Assembly (NCBI GenBank): GCA_026129685.1
Contig: JAHCHO010000003.1
Location: 62,001-126,000 of the forward strand
Reading direction: 5' to 3'
DNA: 64,000 nt
Source of the DNA: Fimbriimonadaceae bacterium
GTDB lineage: Bacteria > Armatimonadota > Fimbriimonadia > Fimbriimonadales > Fimbriimonadaceae
Numbering within the stretch: the stretch's first letter is position 1; every line of letters starts with the position of its first letter. The notes under the pieces were generated by a model. It had not been told where the DNA came from. It saw nothing but the letters and a program-made list of their open reading frames with translations, and ran no database searches. Shown here one piece after another: positions 23,377 to 31,765 of the stretch. Position numbers and translations under genes: made by a program.

Positions 23377-25821
23377 TCAGTCGGTGGTCAAACCCCCGAG
23401 GTCGAGCACGTCCAGGGCCATCTCCGGGGGGGCGTCGGTCAGCACGGTGGCGCGGGTCGTTGGATCGCGTTTCAGGTAGAGGCAACGGTCGGCCACCTGG
23501 TTGATCTCCTCGATGTGGCTGATGACGACCATCTGTGTGAACCGGGTCTTGAGGGCGGAAAGTCGGTCCATCACGTGCTGGCGACGCTCGGAATCGAGCG
23601 ACCCGAACACCTCGTCGAGGATCAGGAGGGTCATGGGCATGCCGTGGCGCTCCTGGATCAGTTCGCTCAAGGCGAGGCGCAGGGCCAGGGCGACGACGTC
23701 CTCCTCGCCACCGGAGATCACGCCCTTGGCGACGTTGTCATCCTCCACCACGGTGGGGGAGAAGCTCTCGTCCAGTCTGAGGGTGCGGTACCGGCCCCCG
23801 GTAAGCAGGTCCAGGTTCTCGCCGGCGCGATACTCGAGTTGGGGCCGGAGTTCGAGGTTCAGCCGCTCGCGGAGGCGATTCAGTTCCTTGCGGGTCTGGG
23901 CGAGATGCTTGGACTCGGAGGCGAGGGCCTCGTGCCGAAGCTTTCGCTCGCGATTCGTCTCGATCTCCTTCTTCGCCCGGTCCACGTCCTGTTGGGCGTG
24001 CGCGACCCTCTCCCCGTGCCCTTTGATCTCGGCGTCCTTGAGCTTCAGTTCGGTGTCCCGCTGACGGAACGCCTCGCGGGCGGCGTCGGCGGCATCGCGG
24101 CTCTCGAACCCCAGTTCGCTCTGCTTGGCGAGGAGATCGTCGGCCTTCGCCTTCAGGGCAGCGAACTCGGCCTTCTTGGCGGCTTGGAGTTGCCGGTTCA
24201 GGGCGAGCCGCTCGGCGGCGCCGGCGAAGGAAAGGCGGCGGTCGCGCAGGGGGCGAATGTCGGTAAGGCGCGTAAGGACGGCTTTGTGGTCGGTTTCGTC
24301 GTAGGCGACCGGCTCGCCGAGGTCCGCTTCGAGCTTGGAGAGCCGGTTACGCTCTGCCTCAACGAGGGTGAGGTGCGTCGTGCGGTCGGCGTGCCGCTTT
24401 GCCGCTTCTTCGTGAGCCGATTGGGCGCGCCGGAAGGCTTCTTCGGCGGCCTTCTCGGCGGCTTCGGCGGCGGTCACTTGGTCGGGAACCCGGTCGGCTT
24501 CCTTGGCGGCCTTCTCGCCCTCGGCCATCTTGTCGGCGATCACGGAGAGTTCCGCCTCGTGGGCCAGGACGTGCGCCTCGAAGTCGTCGCCGATCGGTTG
24601 GCGGCAGGTGGGGCACTTGCCTTGACGAACCAGATCTTTAGCCCGGTCGAGGCTCGCCTTGGCGGCCTGGTACCGGGTCCGGGCCTCGATGGCGGCGTTC
24701 GAGGCGGCCTTCTTCGCTTCGGCCCACGCTTCCCGGCTCGCCCGATGGGCGGCGCGGGCGGCGGTGAGCGCGGCGGTCGCTTGGGCGACCCCGTCCTTGG
24801 CGGCCTCCGCGTCGGAGGCGGGCAGTTTGGCGAGGACGGCTTCAAGATCGGTCAGCGTTTTGCGCGTCGCTTGGACGTCCTGCTCCACCTTCTGGCGTCG
24901 GCGGAACGCCTCGCCCAGCGTCGCAAACTCCTTGTTCCGGGTCTCCAGGGCTTCGAACTCGACGACCACGGGCGCCAGGCGTTCGAACTCGGCGACCTCC
25001 TCGGCGCCTTTCGCCTCGTCTTTGGCGAGGGCTTCGAGGTTGTCGGCGATCGCGCGTCCGTCGCGGCGAATGTCGTTCAGTTGCTCGAGGAAGCCGAGCC
25101 ACTTGGCGGCCCGGGCATCGCCCTCTCGGGCGGCTTCGAGCGCCTCCGCGAGCGCCTTGCGGCCCTCCGCGAGCGTCTTTTCGTCGGCCCGCAGTTGGGC
25201 GTGAGCGGCCTGGGCTTCTTTGAGAGCAGCGGCGAGTTCGGCGTCTTCGCGCAGGGCCTCGGAGAGTCCCTTCGCCTGGGCTTCCACCTGCTTCTGACGG
25301 TCCTTGGCGGTCTCGGCGGCGTCCTTCAGCCGGTCGTAGCCGAGCATCTTGGCGATTTCGTCCTGCCGCCCTTGAGCGTTCTTGTCGGCGAGGAAGGCGA
25401 GGGCCTTCTGCTCGGCGCAGAACGAGTTCACGAACTGCTCGTGGGTGAGACGAAGAAGGGATTCGACCTTCGCCTTCACGTCGCTGATGCTCGTGGCGAC
25501 GTGCTTGAGCTTGGGGCCGTCCCCATCGTCCACCACGGTGGACAGGTTCGCGTCGTTCTCGCGGCGCTCGATCGTCCACCGCTTGTCCTCGAGTTCGAAG
25601 ACCAGAGTGACCTTCGCGACCTGGCGGCCGCCGCTCCAGAAGAAGCGAACGTCGTCCTTCGTGCCGCGCTTCTTGCCGTAGAGGGCGAACAGGATGGCCT
25701 CGACGACGGTCGATTTGCCGGTGCCATTCGGGCCGACGATCGCGATCATGCCGTCGCGAAAGGCGATCTCGGTCGATTTGTGCTGGCGAAAGTTCTCGAG
25801 CTTGAGACTAACGAGCCGCAT
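23377..25821 (-). CDS. sbcC: SbcC/Rad50-type DNA repair ATPase
   Basis: An 814-residue SMC-like ATPase that, with SbcD, opens and trims DNA ends and hairpins. Walker A GPNGTGKST is at 30-38. Two long alanine/glutamate-rich coiled coils enclose the zinc hook CPTCRQPIGD (C403, C406). The C-terminal part has the signature ISGGEEDVVALALRLALSEL and Walker B LLILDEVFGSLD. The length is in the Rad50 range and shorter than E. coli SbcC. Its ATG lies 14 bases inside the 3' end of sbcD. Confidence 0.95.
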   Translation of the reverse strand: MRLVSLKLENFRQHKSTEIAFRDGMIAIVGPNGTGKSTVVEAILFALYGKKRGTKDDVRFFWSGGRQVAKVTLVFELEDKRWTIERRENDANLSTVVDDGDGPKLKHVATSISDVKAKVESLLRLTHEQFVNSFCAEQKALAFLADKNAQGRQDEIAKMLGYDRLKDAAETAKDRQKQVEAQAKGLSEALREDAELAAALKEAQAAHAQLRADEKTLAEGRKALAEALEAAREGDARAAKWLGFLEQLNDIRRDGRAIADNLEALAKDEAKGAEEVAEFERLAPVVVEFEALETRNKEFATLGEAFRRRQKVEQDVQATRKTLTDLEAVLAKLPASDAEAAKDGVAQATAALTAARAAHRASREAWAEAKKAASNAAIEARTRYQAAKASLDRAKDLVRQGKCPTCRQPIGDDFEAHVLAHEAELSVIADKMAEGEKAAKEADRVPDQVTAAEAAEKAAEEAFRRAQSAHEEAAKRHADRTTHLTLVEAERNRLSKLEADLGEPVAYDETDHKAVLTRLTDIRPLRDRRLSFAGAAERLALNRQLQAAKKAEFAALKAKADDLLAKQSELGFESRDAADAAREAFRQRDTELKLKDAEIKGHGERVAHAQQDVDRAKKEIETNRERKLRHEALASESKHLAQTRKELNRLRERLNLELRPQLEYRAGENLDLLTGGRYRTLRLDESFSPTVVEDDNVAKGVISGGEEDVVALALRLALSELIQERHGMPMTLLILDEVFGSLDSERRQHVMDRLSALKTRFTQMVVISHIEEINQVADRCLYLKRDPTTRATVLTDAPPEMALDVLDLGGLTTD

Positions 25822-26974
25822 CGCTCACCTCCGTCAGGAGGGCGCAGCCCAGGTCTCGCACGCGTTGCCGTTCGACCCCAGGGGGCATTTCGGCCACCCG
25901 CACATGGTCGTCCCACTCGGTTTCGAGGGTCCTCGAATCCACTCGCTCGCCGGTCGGGCGTTCCACGGTGGTCGACTCGGGGGCGAAGGGCGAGAAGCGG
26001 TAATAGAGGCACGTCTCCTGAAGCTCGCGAAGCAACCGGGGATCGATCTCGCTTCGCACCTGGGGGTGGATGTCGTAGACGCGCTGTCGGACGAGGGGAA
26101 CGTCCTCCGGGTTCCACGTGGCGTTTCGCCGCATGAGATCCTCGATCTCGCGGGCGGTGCGATCCTTTCCCTTGATGGGCGGCAGGTCGATCACCATGCG
26201 CGGTCGCGTGGGAACGATCTCCGCCTTGCCCGCATCGAGGTCGTAGAGGAGCCAAGCCTTGGGGACGCCGATCTCCTCCCAGACGTTGCTGGTCGTGAAG
26301 TCGGTCGAGCCCACGTAGAAGCAGTTGCGGGCGAGTTCTTGGCGCACGTGGAAGTCGCCGAGGCCGACGTAGGTCCACTGCTCGCCGTTCAGTTCCTCGG
26401 CATCGAACTTGGCTTCGGCACCGCCGGCGTGCTTCTGGGCGCGCAACACGTGCTCGGCGACGCCATGGACGGCAAGGACGGACCGCTTGCGCCGCCCGGT
26501 CGGCGACCAGGACACCTTGTCGCCGTCCTTGTTTCGAGAGCCTCCGTCGAGCGCGCGGGACGACACCGCCATCACCTCGAGGTCGAGGTCGGGGTAATCC
26601 ACGACCTCCACGTGGTCGTGGGGGCAGACCTTGACGCCATCGATCGTCTCGAACAGGCGAAGGATGTTGCCCGAGTCGGAGAGTCGAGGGGTGTCGTGGT
26701 TGCCGCCAAGGATTAGGAAGGGGCGGAAGTTCCGCTTTTCCTGCAACCCCCGGAGGGCACGGTACACGGTGTTGATCGTGTGGTTGCTCGGACGGACGAC
26801 GTGGAAGAAGTCGCCGGTATGGAGCACGAAGTCCGGATCGCAGGCGGCGATCTCCAGGAGACTCTCCTTGAAGGTGCGCATCACGTCGAACTCGCGCAGG
26901 TTCAGCCCCTGCGAGGTCGTTCGGCTGTAGGCGCGGTACCCCAAGTGCGTGTCGCTGATGTGAGCCAGTCGCAT
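25808..26974 (-). CDS. sbcD: SbcD/Mre11-type nuclease
   Basis: A 388-residue metallophosphoesterase. Metal-binding motifs are HISDTHLG, LHTGDFFHVV, LGGNHDTPRL, AVHGVAEH and VGLGDFHVRQ, all in the usual order. It works with SbcC as the MR complex. The start at 26974 (MRLAHISDTHLG) has GGAAGGG just upstream; a further upstream in-frame ATG is not needed. TAGAAT at 26991-26996 on the minus strand would give a 10-base leader that still includes the ribosome site. It is followed directly by sbcC. Confidence 0.95.
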   Translation of the reverse strand: MRLAHISDTHLGYRAYSRTTSQGLNLREFDVMRTFKESLLEIAACDPDFVLHTGDFFHVVRPSNHTINTVYRALRGLQEKRNFRPFLILGGNHDTPRLSDSGNILRLFETIDGVKVCPHDHVEVVDYPDLDLEVMAVSSRALDGGSRNKDGDKVSWSPTGRRKRSVLAVHGVAEHVLRAQKHAGGAEAKFDAEELNGEQWTYVGLGDFHVRQELARNCFYVGSTDFTTSNVWEEIGVPKAWLLYDLDAGKAEIVPTRPRMVIDLPPIKGKDRTAREIEDLMRRNATWNPEDVPLVRQRVYDIHPQVRSEIDPRLLRELQETCLYYRFSPFAPESTTVERPTGERVDSRTLETEWDDHVRVAEMPPGVERQRVRDLGCALLTEVSDAAR

Positions 26975-27036
26975 GATCCCTTCCGGGTTCATTCTACAGC
27001 ACGGGCGTCTACCTGTCAAGCAACCTGGGACAAATA

Positions 27037-27066
27037 GACGGGGCGGCGCCGAATCGCCGCCCCGTC
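27037..27066 (-). terminator. Terminator of the cyclophilin gene
   Basis: A perfect 12-base stem, GACGGGGCGGCG with CGCCGCCCCGTC around a six-base loop, followed on the minus strand by TATTTGT. It lies 21 bases after the cyclophilin stop and before sbcD. Confidence 0.8.
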
Positions 27067-27087
27067 TTGACCGCTAGGCCGGTAGCC

Positions 27088-27720
27088 TTACTTGAGCGGC
27101 CACTTGGCTACCTTCACGCTCTTGACCTGGGCCGGGTTGGCCTCGAGGGGGCAATCCCGCGCGTCTCTCGGAAGGTTGACGATCTTGTCCACAACGTCCA
27201 TACCCTCGATGACCTGTCCAAAGGCGGTGTACTGACCGTCCAGGTGGGTGGCTTCCTTCACCATGATGAAGAACTGGCTCCCGGCGGAATCGGGGTCCTG
27301 CGCACGGGCCATGCTGAGGATGCCACGGGTGTGCTTCGTGTCGTTGAACTCGGCCTTGAGCTTGTAACCGGCATCGCCCGTACCGTACCGGGATCGGTCG
27401 TCGCCCTTGCTGTTGGGGTCCCCGCCCTGGATCATGAAGTTGGGGATCACGCGGTGAAACTTGGTGCCGTCGTAGAACTTCTTGCGCGCAAGGTCCTTGA
27501 AGTTCTTCACGTGGTTGGGCGCCTTGCCCGGGAAGAACTTGAGGACGATCCGGCCAAGGTTCGTTTCGATCACGGCGATCTCCTCGCCGGCCTTGGGGGC
27601 GGTCGCGCCGGGGGCGGCGGTCTTGGAGAGCTTCTGGGCTTCGGCCTCGCCGATGGTCATGAAACCGACGAGCCCGATGGCGGCGGCGAGGGAGAGGGCG
27701 TGGAACAACGTGTTTTGCAT
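27088..27720 (-). CDS. Exported peptidyl-prolyl cis-trans isomerase (cyclophilin)
   Basis: A 210-residue cyclophilin with a signal peptide (MQNTLFHALSLAAAIGLVGF then EAEA), so it folds proteins outside the cytoplasm. The domain starts at VIETNLGRIVLKFFPGKAPN and has FYDGTKFHRVIPNFMIQGGD, GILSMARAQDPDSAGSQFFI and YTAFGQVIEGMDVVDKI; the catalytic Arg is in FHRVI and the Gln/Phe pair in QFFIM. AGGAAGG lies about 11 bases before the ATG. It has its own terminator. Confidence 0.94.
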   Translation of the reverse strand: MQNTLFHALSLAAAIGLVGFMTIGEAEAQKLSKTAAPGATAPKAGEEIAVIETNLGRIVLKFFPGKAPNHVKNFKDLARKKFYDGTKFHRVIPNFMIQGGDPNSKGDDRSRYGTGDAGYKLKAEFNDTKHTRGILSMARAQDPDSAGSQFFIMVKEATHLDGQYTAFGQVIEGMDVVDKIVNLPRDARDCPLEANPAQVKSVKVAKWPLK

Positions 27721-27867
27721 CCGAAAATGAACCTTCCTGGGTTAAACGCGCAGGAATCGCCAGGGATTCCCGGGACCAACCATTATGGCGCGGCGGGGTG
27801 GGCTTCGACCCGGACGTCGGGGAGGGGCGGCGCACCGGTGTGTCCGACTCATCTTGCGCCGATGGCT

Positions 27868-27873
27868 CACAAT
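27868..27873 (+). promoter_or_regulatory. -10-like CACAAT before the aldehyde dehydrogenase
   Basis: CACAAT, then CGGAGC, then the ATG at 27880. The six-base gap matches the other likely leaderless starts. Confidence 0.45.
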
Positions 27874-27879
27874 CGGAGC

Positions 27880-29319
27880 ATGGCTCGGCACGCGGAGTTC
27901 CTCATCGGTGGCGTCTTCTACGGTGGGCCGTGCGACCAAGCGGTGCCGAAAGACGTGGTGACGAGCCCATACGACGGACGGGTGGTCGGCACGGTGGCGG
28001 TTTCCTCGTATCAAGACGGAGTCGCGGCGGTCGAGGCGGCGAGGGAGGCGTTCGACGCGTACCGAAGCTCGCCCCGGCGCCAGCGCCAGGCCCTGTTGCG
28101 GGAGGTCGCCCGGTTGGTTCGGCAGCGAGCGGGCGAGTTGGCTTCTCTCCTCGTGGACGAGATCGGCAAGCCGCTGACTTGGGCGAACGGGGAGGTGGCG
28201 CGGCTGGCCCTGACCTTCGACCTCGCGGCCGATCTGCTGGCGACGTACGGCGGGGAGTGGATTCCCAGCGACCTCGACTCGCGCGGCGACGGACACTCGT
28301 TGACGGTCGAGCGGTTTCCGGTCGGCCCGGTCCTCGCCATCGTCCCCTACAACTGGCCCTTCAACTTGGCCGCGCACAAGATCGCGCCCGCCCTCGCGAC
28401 CGGCAACACGGTGGTGGTGAAACCTTCGCGACGATCGGCCCTCAGCACCCTGACGCTGTGCCGGTTGATTCACGAGGCGGGGTGCCCGCCCGGCGTCGTG
28501 AACGCGATCAACGTCTCGGGCGCGGATGCGGAGCGGCTGGCCGAGCACGAGGCGATCCGGGCGATCAGTTTCACCGGATCGCCGTCCGTGGGCTGGCGCC
28601 TCAAGGATCGGTTCCCGCGCAAGCGGGTCAGCCTGGAACTGGGTTCCGATTCGGCGGCGATCGTGTGCGCGGACGCCGATCTCGACCGGGCGATCCCGCG
28701 CATCGCGATGGGCGGGTACGGCTACGCGGGTCAGGTGTGCATCGCCGTCCAGCGCGTCCTGGTCGTGGACGAAGCGTACGAGGGAGCCCGAACGCGCCTG
28801 ATCGCCGCGACCGAGGATTGCCCACGGGGCGACCCCGCCGAAGCGGCGACCGTTTGCGGACCGTTGATCGACGCCGAGGCGGCCGACCACGTAATGGCGC
28901 TGATCGCGGACGCCGAGGCAAAGGGAGGGCGAGTGCTGGCGGGCGGCCGCCGCATTGGTAATCTCGTCGAGCCGACGCTGTTGGAGGACGTACCGCCGGA
29001 GGCAGGGCTGGCGACCGAGGAAGCCTTCGGCCCCATCCTGGTTCTGCGCCGGGTGACCGATCTGGACGAGGCGATCCGGGTCGCGAACGCCTCCCGGTTC
29101 GGGATCCACTGCGGGGTGTTCACCCGGGACCTGAGTCTGGCGCGACGGGCCTACGAGGGCCTCGACGTCTCGGGGGTGGTGATCGGCGACTTTCCCACCC
29201 TTCGGTTCGACGCGATGCCGTACGGGGGCGTGAAGGAAAGCGGTTTCGGGCGCGAGGGTCTCCGGTACGCGATGGACGAGTTCACGGACCCGAAGGCCTT
29301 GCTCGTGCGGCACGGCTGA
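27880..29319 (+). CDS. NAD(P)-dependent aldehyde dehydrogenase (GAPN-like)
   Basis: A 479-residue ALDH. The substrate-tunnel phrase IVPYNWPFNLAAHKIAPAL, coenzyme lysine in NTVVVKPS, glycine turn in ISFTGSPSVGW, general base Glu in SLELGSDSAAIV and nucleophile Cys in GYAGQVCIAVQRV are present, as is EEAFGPILVL. The phrase GQVCIAVQR and LELGSDxAAI are typical of the non-phosphorylating glyceraldehyde-3-phosphate / lactaldehyde dehydrogenase group. It is transcribed alone. Exact aldehyde unknown. Confidence 0.92.
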   Translation: MARHAEFLIGGVFYGGPCDQAVPKDVVTSPYDGRVVGTVAVSSYQDGVAAVEAAREAFDAYRSSPRRQRQALLREVARLVRQRAGELASLLVDEIGKPLTWANGEVARLALTFDLAADLLATYGGEWIPSDLDSRGDGHSLTVERFPVGPVLAIVPYNWPFNLAAHKIAPALATGNTVVVKPSRRSALSTLTLCRLIHEAGCPPGVVNAINVSGADAERLAEHEAIRAISFTGSPSVGWRLKDRFPRKRVSLELGSDSAAIVCADADLDRAIPRIAMGGYGYAGQVCIAVQRVLVVDEAYEGARTRLIAATEDCPRGDPAEAATVCGPLIDAEAADHVMALIADAEAKGGRVLAGGRRIGNLVEPTLLEDVPPEAGLATEEAFGPILVLRRVTDLDEAIRVANASRFGIHCGVFTRDLSLARRAYEGLDVSGVVIGDFPTLRFDAMPYGGVKESGFGREGLRYAMDEFTDPKALLVRHG

Positions 29320-29323
29320 CGCC

Positions 29324-29358
29324 GAAACGGCCTCGCGCGCTTGGCGGGAGGCCGTTTC
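29324..29358. terminator. Bidirectional stem-loop between convergent genes
   Basis: GAAACGGCCTC (29324-29334) pairs perfectly with GAGGCCGTTTC (29348-29358). It lies between the ends of the aldehyde dehydrogenase and the UgpC ATPase and could serve both. Confidence 0.75.
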
Positions 29359-29373
29359 GATGGGATCGGTCCC

Positions 29374-30525
29374 TCAGCGGATGGCCGCTTCGGTCTGCTT
29401 GTCGAAGAGGTGGATGGCGTCGAGGTTCACGATGAACTGGCTCGGCGAGTTCTCCTTGATCCTGGTGCCCGTGTCGATCGAGGCGAGCATGTTGTGCGGT
29501 CCCGCCGCGAGATAGACGACGTACTGGTGGCCGAGGGGTTCGATCACGTCGACTTTGGCGTCGAAGGTGTTGACGCCCTGGACGGTCGCGACCGGGTTGT
29601 TCATGGCGGCGTCGTAGATGTCCTCGGGTCGGATACCGAGCACGATCTCTTTGCCAACCATTGCCGCCGCCGGGTGGCTCGCGGGCAACGGCAACACGAA
29701 GGCTCCGGTGTCGACGACCGCCTTGCCGCCGTCTTCACGGATCGTGGCGCCGAGGAAGTTCATGGGCGGGGAGCCGATGAACCCGGCGACGAACCGATTC
29801 GCGGGGGACTTGTAGACCACGTCCGGGGTGTCGCACTGCTGCAAGATGCCGTCCTTCATGATGGCGATGCGCTGACCCATCGTCATCGCCTCGACCTGGT
29901 CGTGGGTCACGTAGATCGTCGTGATGCCGAGGGATCGGTGCAGGCGGATGAGTTCGGCGCGGGTCTGGATGCGAAGCTTGGCGTCGAGGTTCGACAGCGG
30001 CTCGTCCATGAGGAAGACTTTGGGCTTGCGGACGATGGCGCGCCCGAGGGCGACGCGCTGGCGCTGGCCGCCGGAGAGTTCCTTCGGACGACGGTGAAGC
30101 AACTGCTCGATGCCGAGCATGGTCGCGGCCTCCCGCACGCGAGCGTCGATGTCCTGCTTGATCTGCTTGGCGTCTCCCATGTGGGTGAGCTGCCAGAAAA
30201 AGCCCTTCAACTCGCGCAGACGCAGGCCGAACGCGATGTTGTCGTAGACGTTCATGTGCGGGTACAGCGCGTAGTTTTGGAAAACCATCGCGATGTCCCG
30301 ATCTTTCGGCGGAACGTCGTTGACCCGGACGTCGTTGATCACGATGTCCCCACCGGTGGCCTCCTCCAGCCCGGCGATCATACGCAGGGCGGTGGTCTTG
30401 CCACAGCCGGATGGGCCGACGAGGACCATGAACTCCTTGTCTCGAATCTCGAGATTCAGATCGTTGACGGCGAAAACGTCTTTGCCGAAGACCTTGGTTA
30501 CGTTCCTAAATGCAACGGCGGCCAC
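29374..30525 (-). CDS. ugpC: Sugar ABC transporter ATPase, UgpC/MsmK/MalK type
   Basis: A 383-residue ATPase. Walker A GPSGCGKTT, Q-loop NYALYPHMNVYDNI, signature LSGGQRQRVALGRAI, Walker B VFLMDEPLSNLDAKL and switch His in IYVTHDQVEAM are complete. The C-terminal 140 residues are the TOBE/MalK regulatory domain (LGIRPEDI). Such ATPases often power several sugar importers, and no permease or binding protein lies beside it. It starts with GTG, with a full AGGAGGT ribosome site 8 bases upstream. A TATACT -10 is at 30554-30559 on the minus strand. Confidence 0.94.
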   Translation of the reverse strand: MAAVAFRNVTKVFGKDVFAVNDLNLEIRDKEFMVLVGPSGCGKTTALRMIAGLEEATGGDIVINDVRVNDVPPKDRDIAMVFQNYALYPHMNVYDNIAFGLRLRELKGFFWQLTHMGDAKQIKQDIDARVREAATMLGIEQLLHRRPKELSGGQRQRVALGRAIVRKPKVFLMDEPLSNLDAKLRIQTRAELIRLHRSLGITTIYVTHDQVEAMTMGQRIAIMKDGILQQCDTPDVVYKSPANRFVAGFIGSPPMNFLGATIREDGGKAVVDTGAFVLPLPASHPAAAMVGKEIVLGIRPEDIYDAAMNNPVATVQGVNTFDAKVDVIEPLGHQYVVYLAAGPHNMLASIDTGTRIKENSPSQFIVNLDAIHLFDKQTEAAIR

Positions 30526-30553
30526 GCCGGAGAACCTCCTGAAGCTGTTGGGC

Positions 30554-30559
30554 AGTATA
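30554..30559 (-). promoter_or_regulatory. -10 element (TATACT) of the UgpC gene
   Basis: TATACT on the minus strand lies 28 bases before the GTG at 30525, leaving room for the AGGAGGT ribosome site. No clear -35 is visible. Confidence 0.55.
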
Positions 30560-30659
30560 ACCTAAGGAATCCGCGCCGACCTGCCGTTTCCTAGGAAGGG
30601 TGCTCGCGTGGCGCCTCATAGTGGATTTCCGGAGTCTCACGGATTCCGCCGGGTCCGAC

Positions 30660-30688
30660 TTGGTCCCGGGAACAACCAGTGTTATACT
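30660..30688 (+). promoter_or_regulatory. Promoter of the prepilin gene
   Basis: TTGGTC (30660-30665), a 17-base spacer and TATACT (30683-30688). The start codon is 177 bases further on, so the message has a long leader. Confidence 0.6.
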
Positions 30689-30865
30689 GACCGTGAGGCT
30701 ACCCGGTGGGTCGGGCGCGCCCGTCGGCTTTTGGCGCGAATTCTCGGAATCCGCCGAACAAAAGTCCGAAGGACCCGGTCTGAGGATGTGAACGACCCTT
30801 TTGAACGCCTTCTGCGGGTGTCGCGGTTTCCGCGACGGCTTGGTGGAATCGAGGAGATAACTTAG
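30689..30865 (+). promoter_or_regulatory. Long 5' leader of the prepilin gene with small ORF and hairpin
   Basis: The leader between promoter and ATG holds a perfect GTCGCGG-TTT-CCGCGAC hairpin (30820-30836) and a GTG-initiated frame of 25 codons (30788-30865) starting VNDPFERLL, whose TAG touches the prepilin ATG. GAGGAG serves as ribosome site. The other bases from 30526 to 30659 hold nothing recognisable beyond the two -10 elements. Regulation by the leader is speculative. Confidence 0.35.
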
Positions 30866-31696
30866 ATGGTCATGTCGAAAGTGAAGCGAGGCTTTACGCT
30901 GATCGAGCTGTTGGTGGTCATTGCGATCATCGCGATCCTGGCGGCGATCCTGTTCCCGGTCTTCGCACAAGCGAAGCTGGCGGCCAAGAAAGCCGCGAGC
31001 ATCTCGAATTCGAAGCAAATCATTCTCGCGGCGCTCATGTACAGCGCCGATTACGACGACCTGAGTCCGAAGACGCTGTTCCTGCCGGCGGGCTACTCCT
31101 GGCCTCAGCCGATCGGTTGGCGGCGTCCTCACAACATGCAGATCGGACTCAACGCCTACATCAAGACGGGTCGCGGGTGCGGCGACCTTGGCGAGCCGAA
31201 TCCCGGCAGCCTCTGGTGGGACGGCGCCGACCCGATGGGCGGGTCGCGGTTCCTCTGGGGCTCCTACATCACGAACGGCACGATGACGGGCATTGGCATG
31301 AGCTTTTCATCGGTCGGCGAACCGAGCAACACCATCTTCACCGGCCTTCGGGCGAAGAACTGGGCGGTGGTGGTGGACGTGTCGCCCCCGGCCAACCCGG
31401 GACCGGCGGACAAGTTCTGGGACACGGAGTACTACAACATGGCGACCATGCCGTGGTACGACGGCTCCGCTTCGGAGGAGTCGGTCAGCTCGCCCTACAC
31501 CTATGGTAGCGGTCGCGTGGCGCCGCCTTGCACCCTGGTGCCGACCGATCCCTACTGCGTGAACTGGGACACCCGGATCGACCCGGCTCGCTACAGCAAC
31601 CAGTCCATCTATTCCTTCGCCGACGGGCACGCGGCCTCCAAGAACTTCGCCGCGACGGTGAAGAGCGGCTCCGACAACCTCTGGGACGCGTTCTAG
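30866..31696 (+). CDS. Prepilin-type protein (N-terminal methylation signal)
   Basis: A 276-residue type IV pilin-like or pseudopilin protein. The leader MVMSKVKRG is cut before FTLIELLVVIAIIAILAAIL, with Glu at +5, and the helix runs into FPVFAQAKLAAKKAAS, a form very common in Armatimonadota. The head contains SNSKQIILAALMYSADYDD and ends with YSFADGHAASKNF, the pattern of DUF1559-like heads. It is monocistronic: a long leader precedes it and a strong terminator follows. Two other proteins of this window carry a similar head without the signal. Confidence 0.93.
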   Translation: MVMSKVKRGFTLIELLVVIAIIAILAAILFPVFAQAKLAAKKAASISNSKQIILAALMYSADYDDLSPKTLFLPAGYSWPQPIGWRRPHNMQIGLNAYIKTGRGCGDLGEPNPGSLWWDGADPMGGSRFLWGSYITNGTMTGIGMSFSSVGEPSNTIFTGLRAKNWAVVVDVSPPANPGPADKFWDTEYYNMATMPWYDGSASEESVSSPYTYGSGRVAPPCTLVPTDPYCVNWDTRIDPARYSNQSIYSFADGHAASKNFAATVKSGSDNLWDAF

Positions 31697-31715
31697 ACCC
31701 GGCACCCTGACGCGA

Positions 31716-31750
31716 AAACGGGACGTCCATCGGACGTCCCGTTTCTCTTT
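31716..31750 (+). terminator. Strong terminator of the prepilin gene
   Basis: A perfect 13-base stem, AAACGGGACGTCC with GGACGTCCCGTTT around ATC, followed by CTCTTT. Confidence 0.85.
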
Positions 31751-31765
31751 GCGAAGCTCGTTCGT

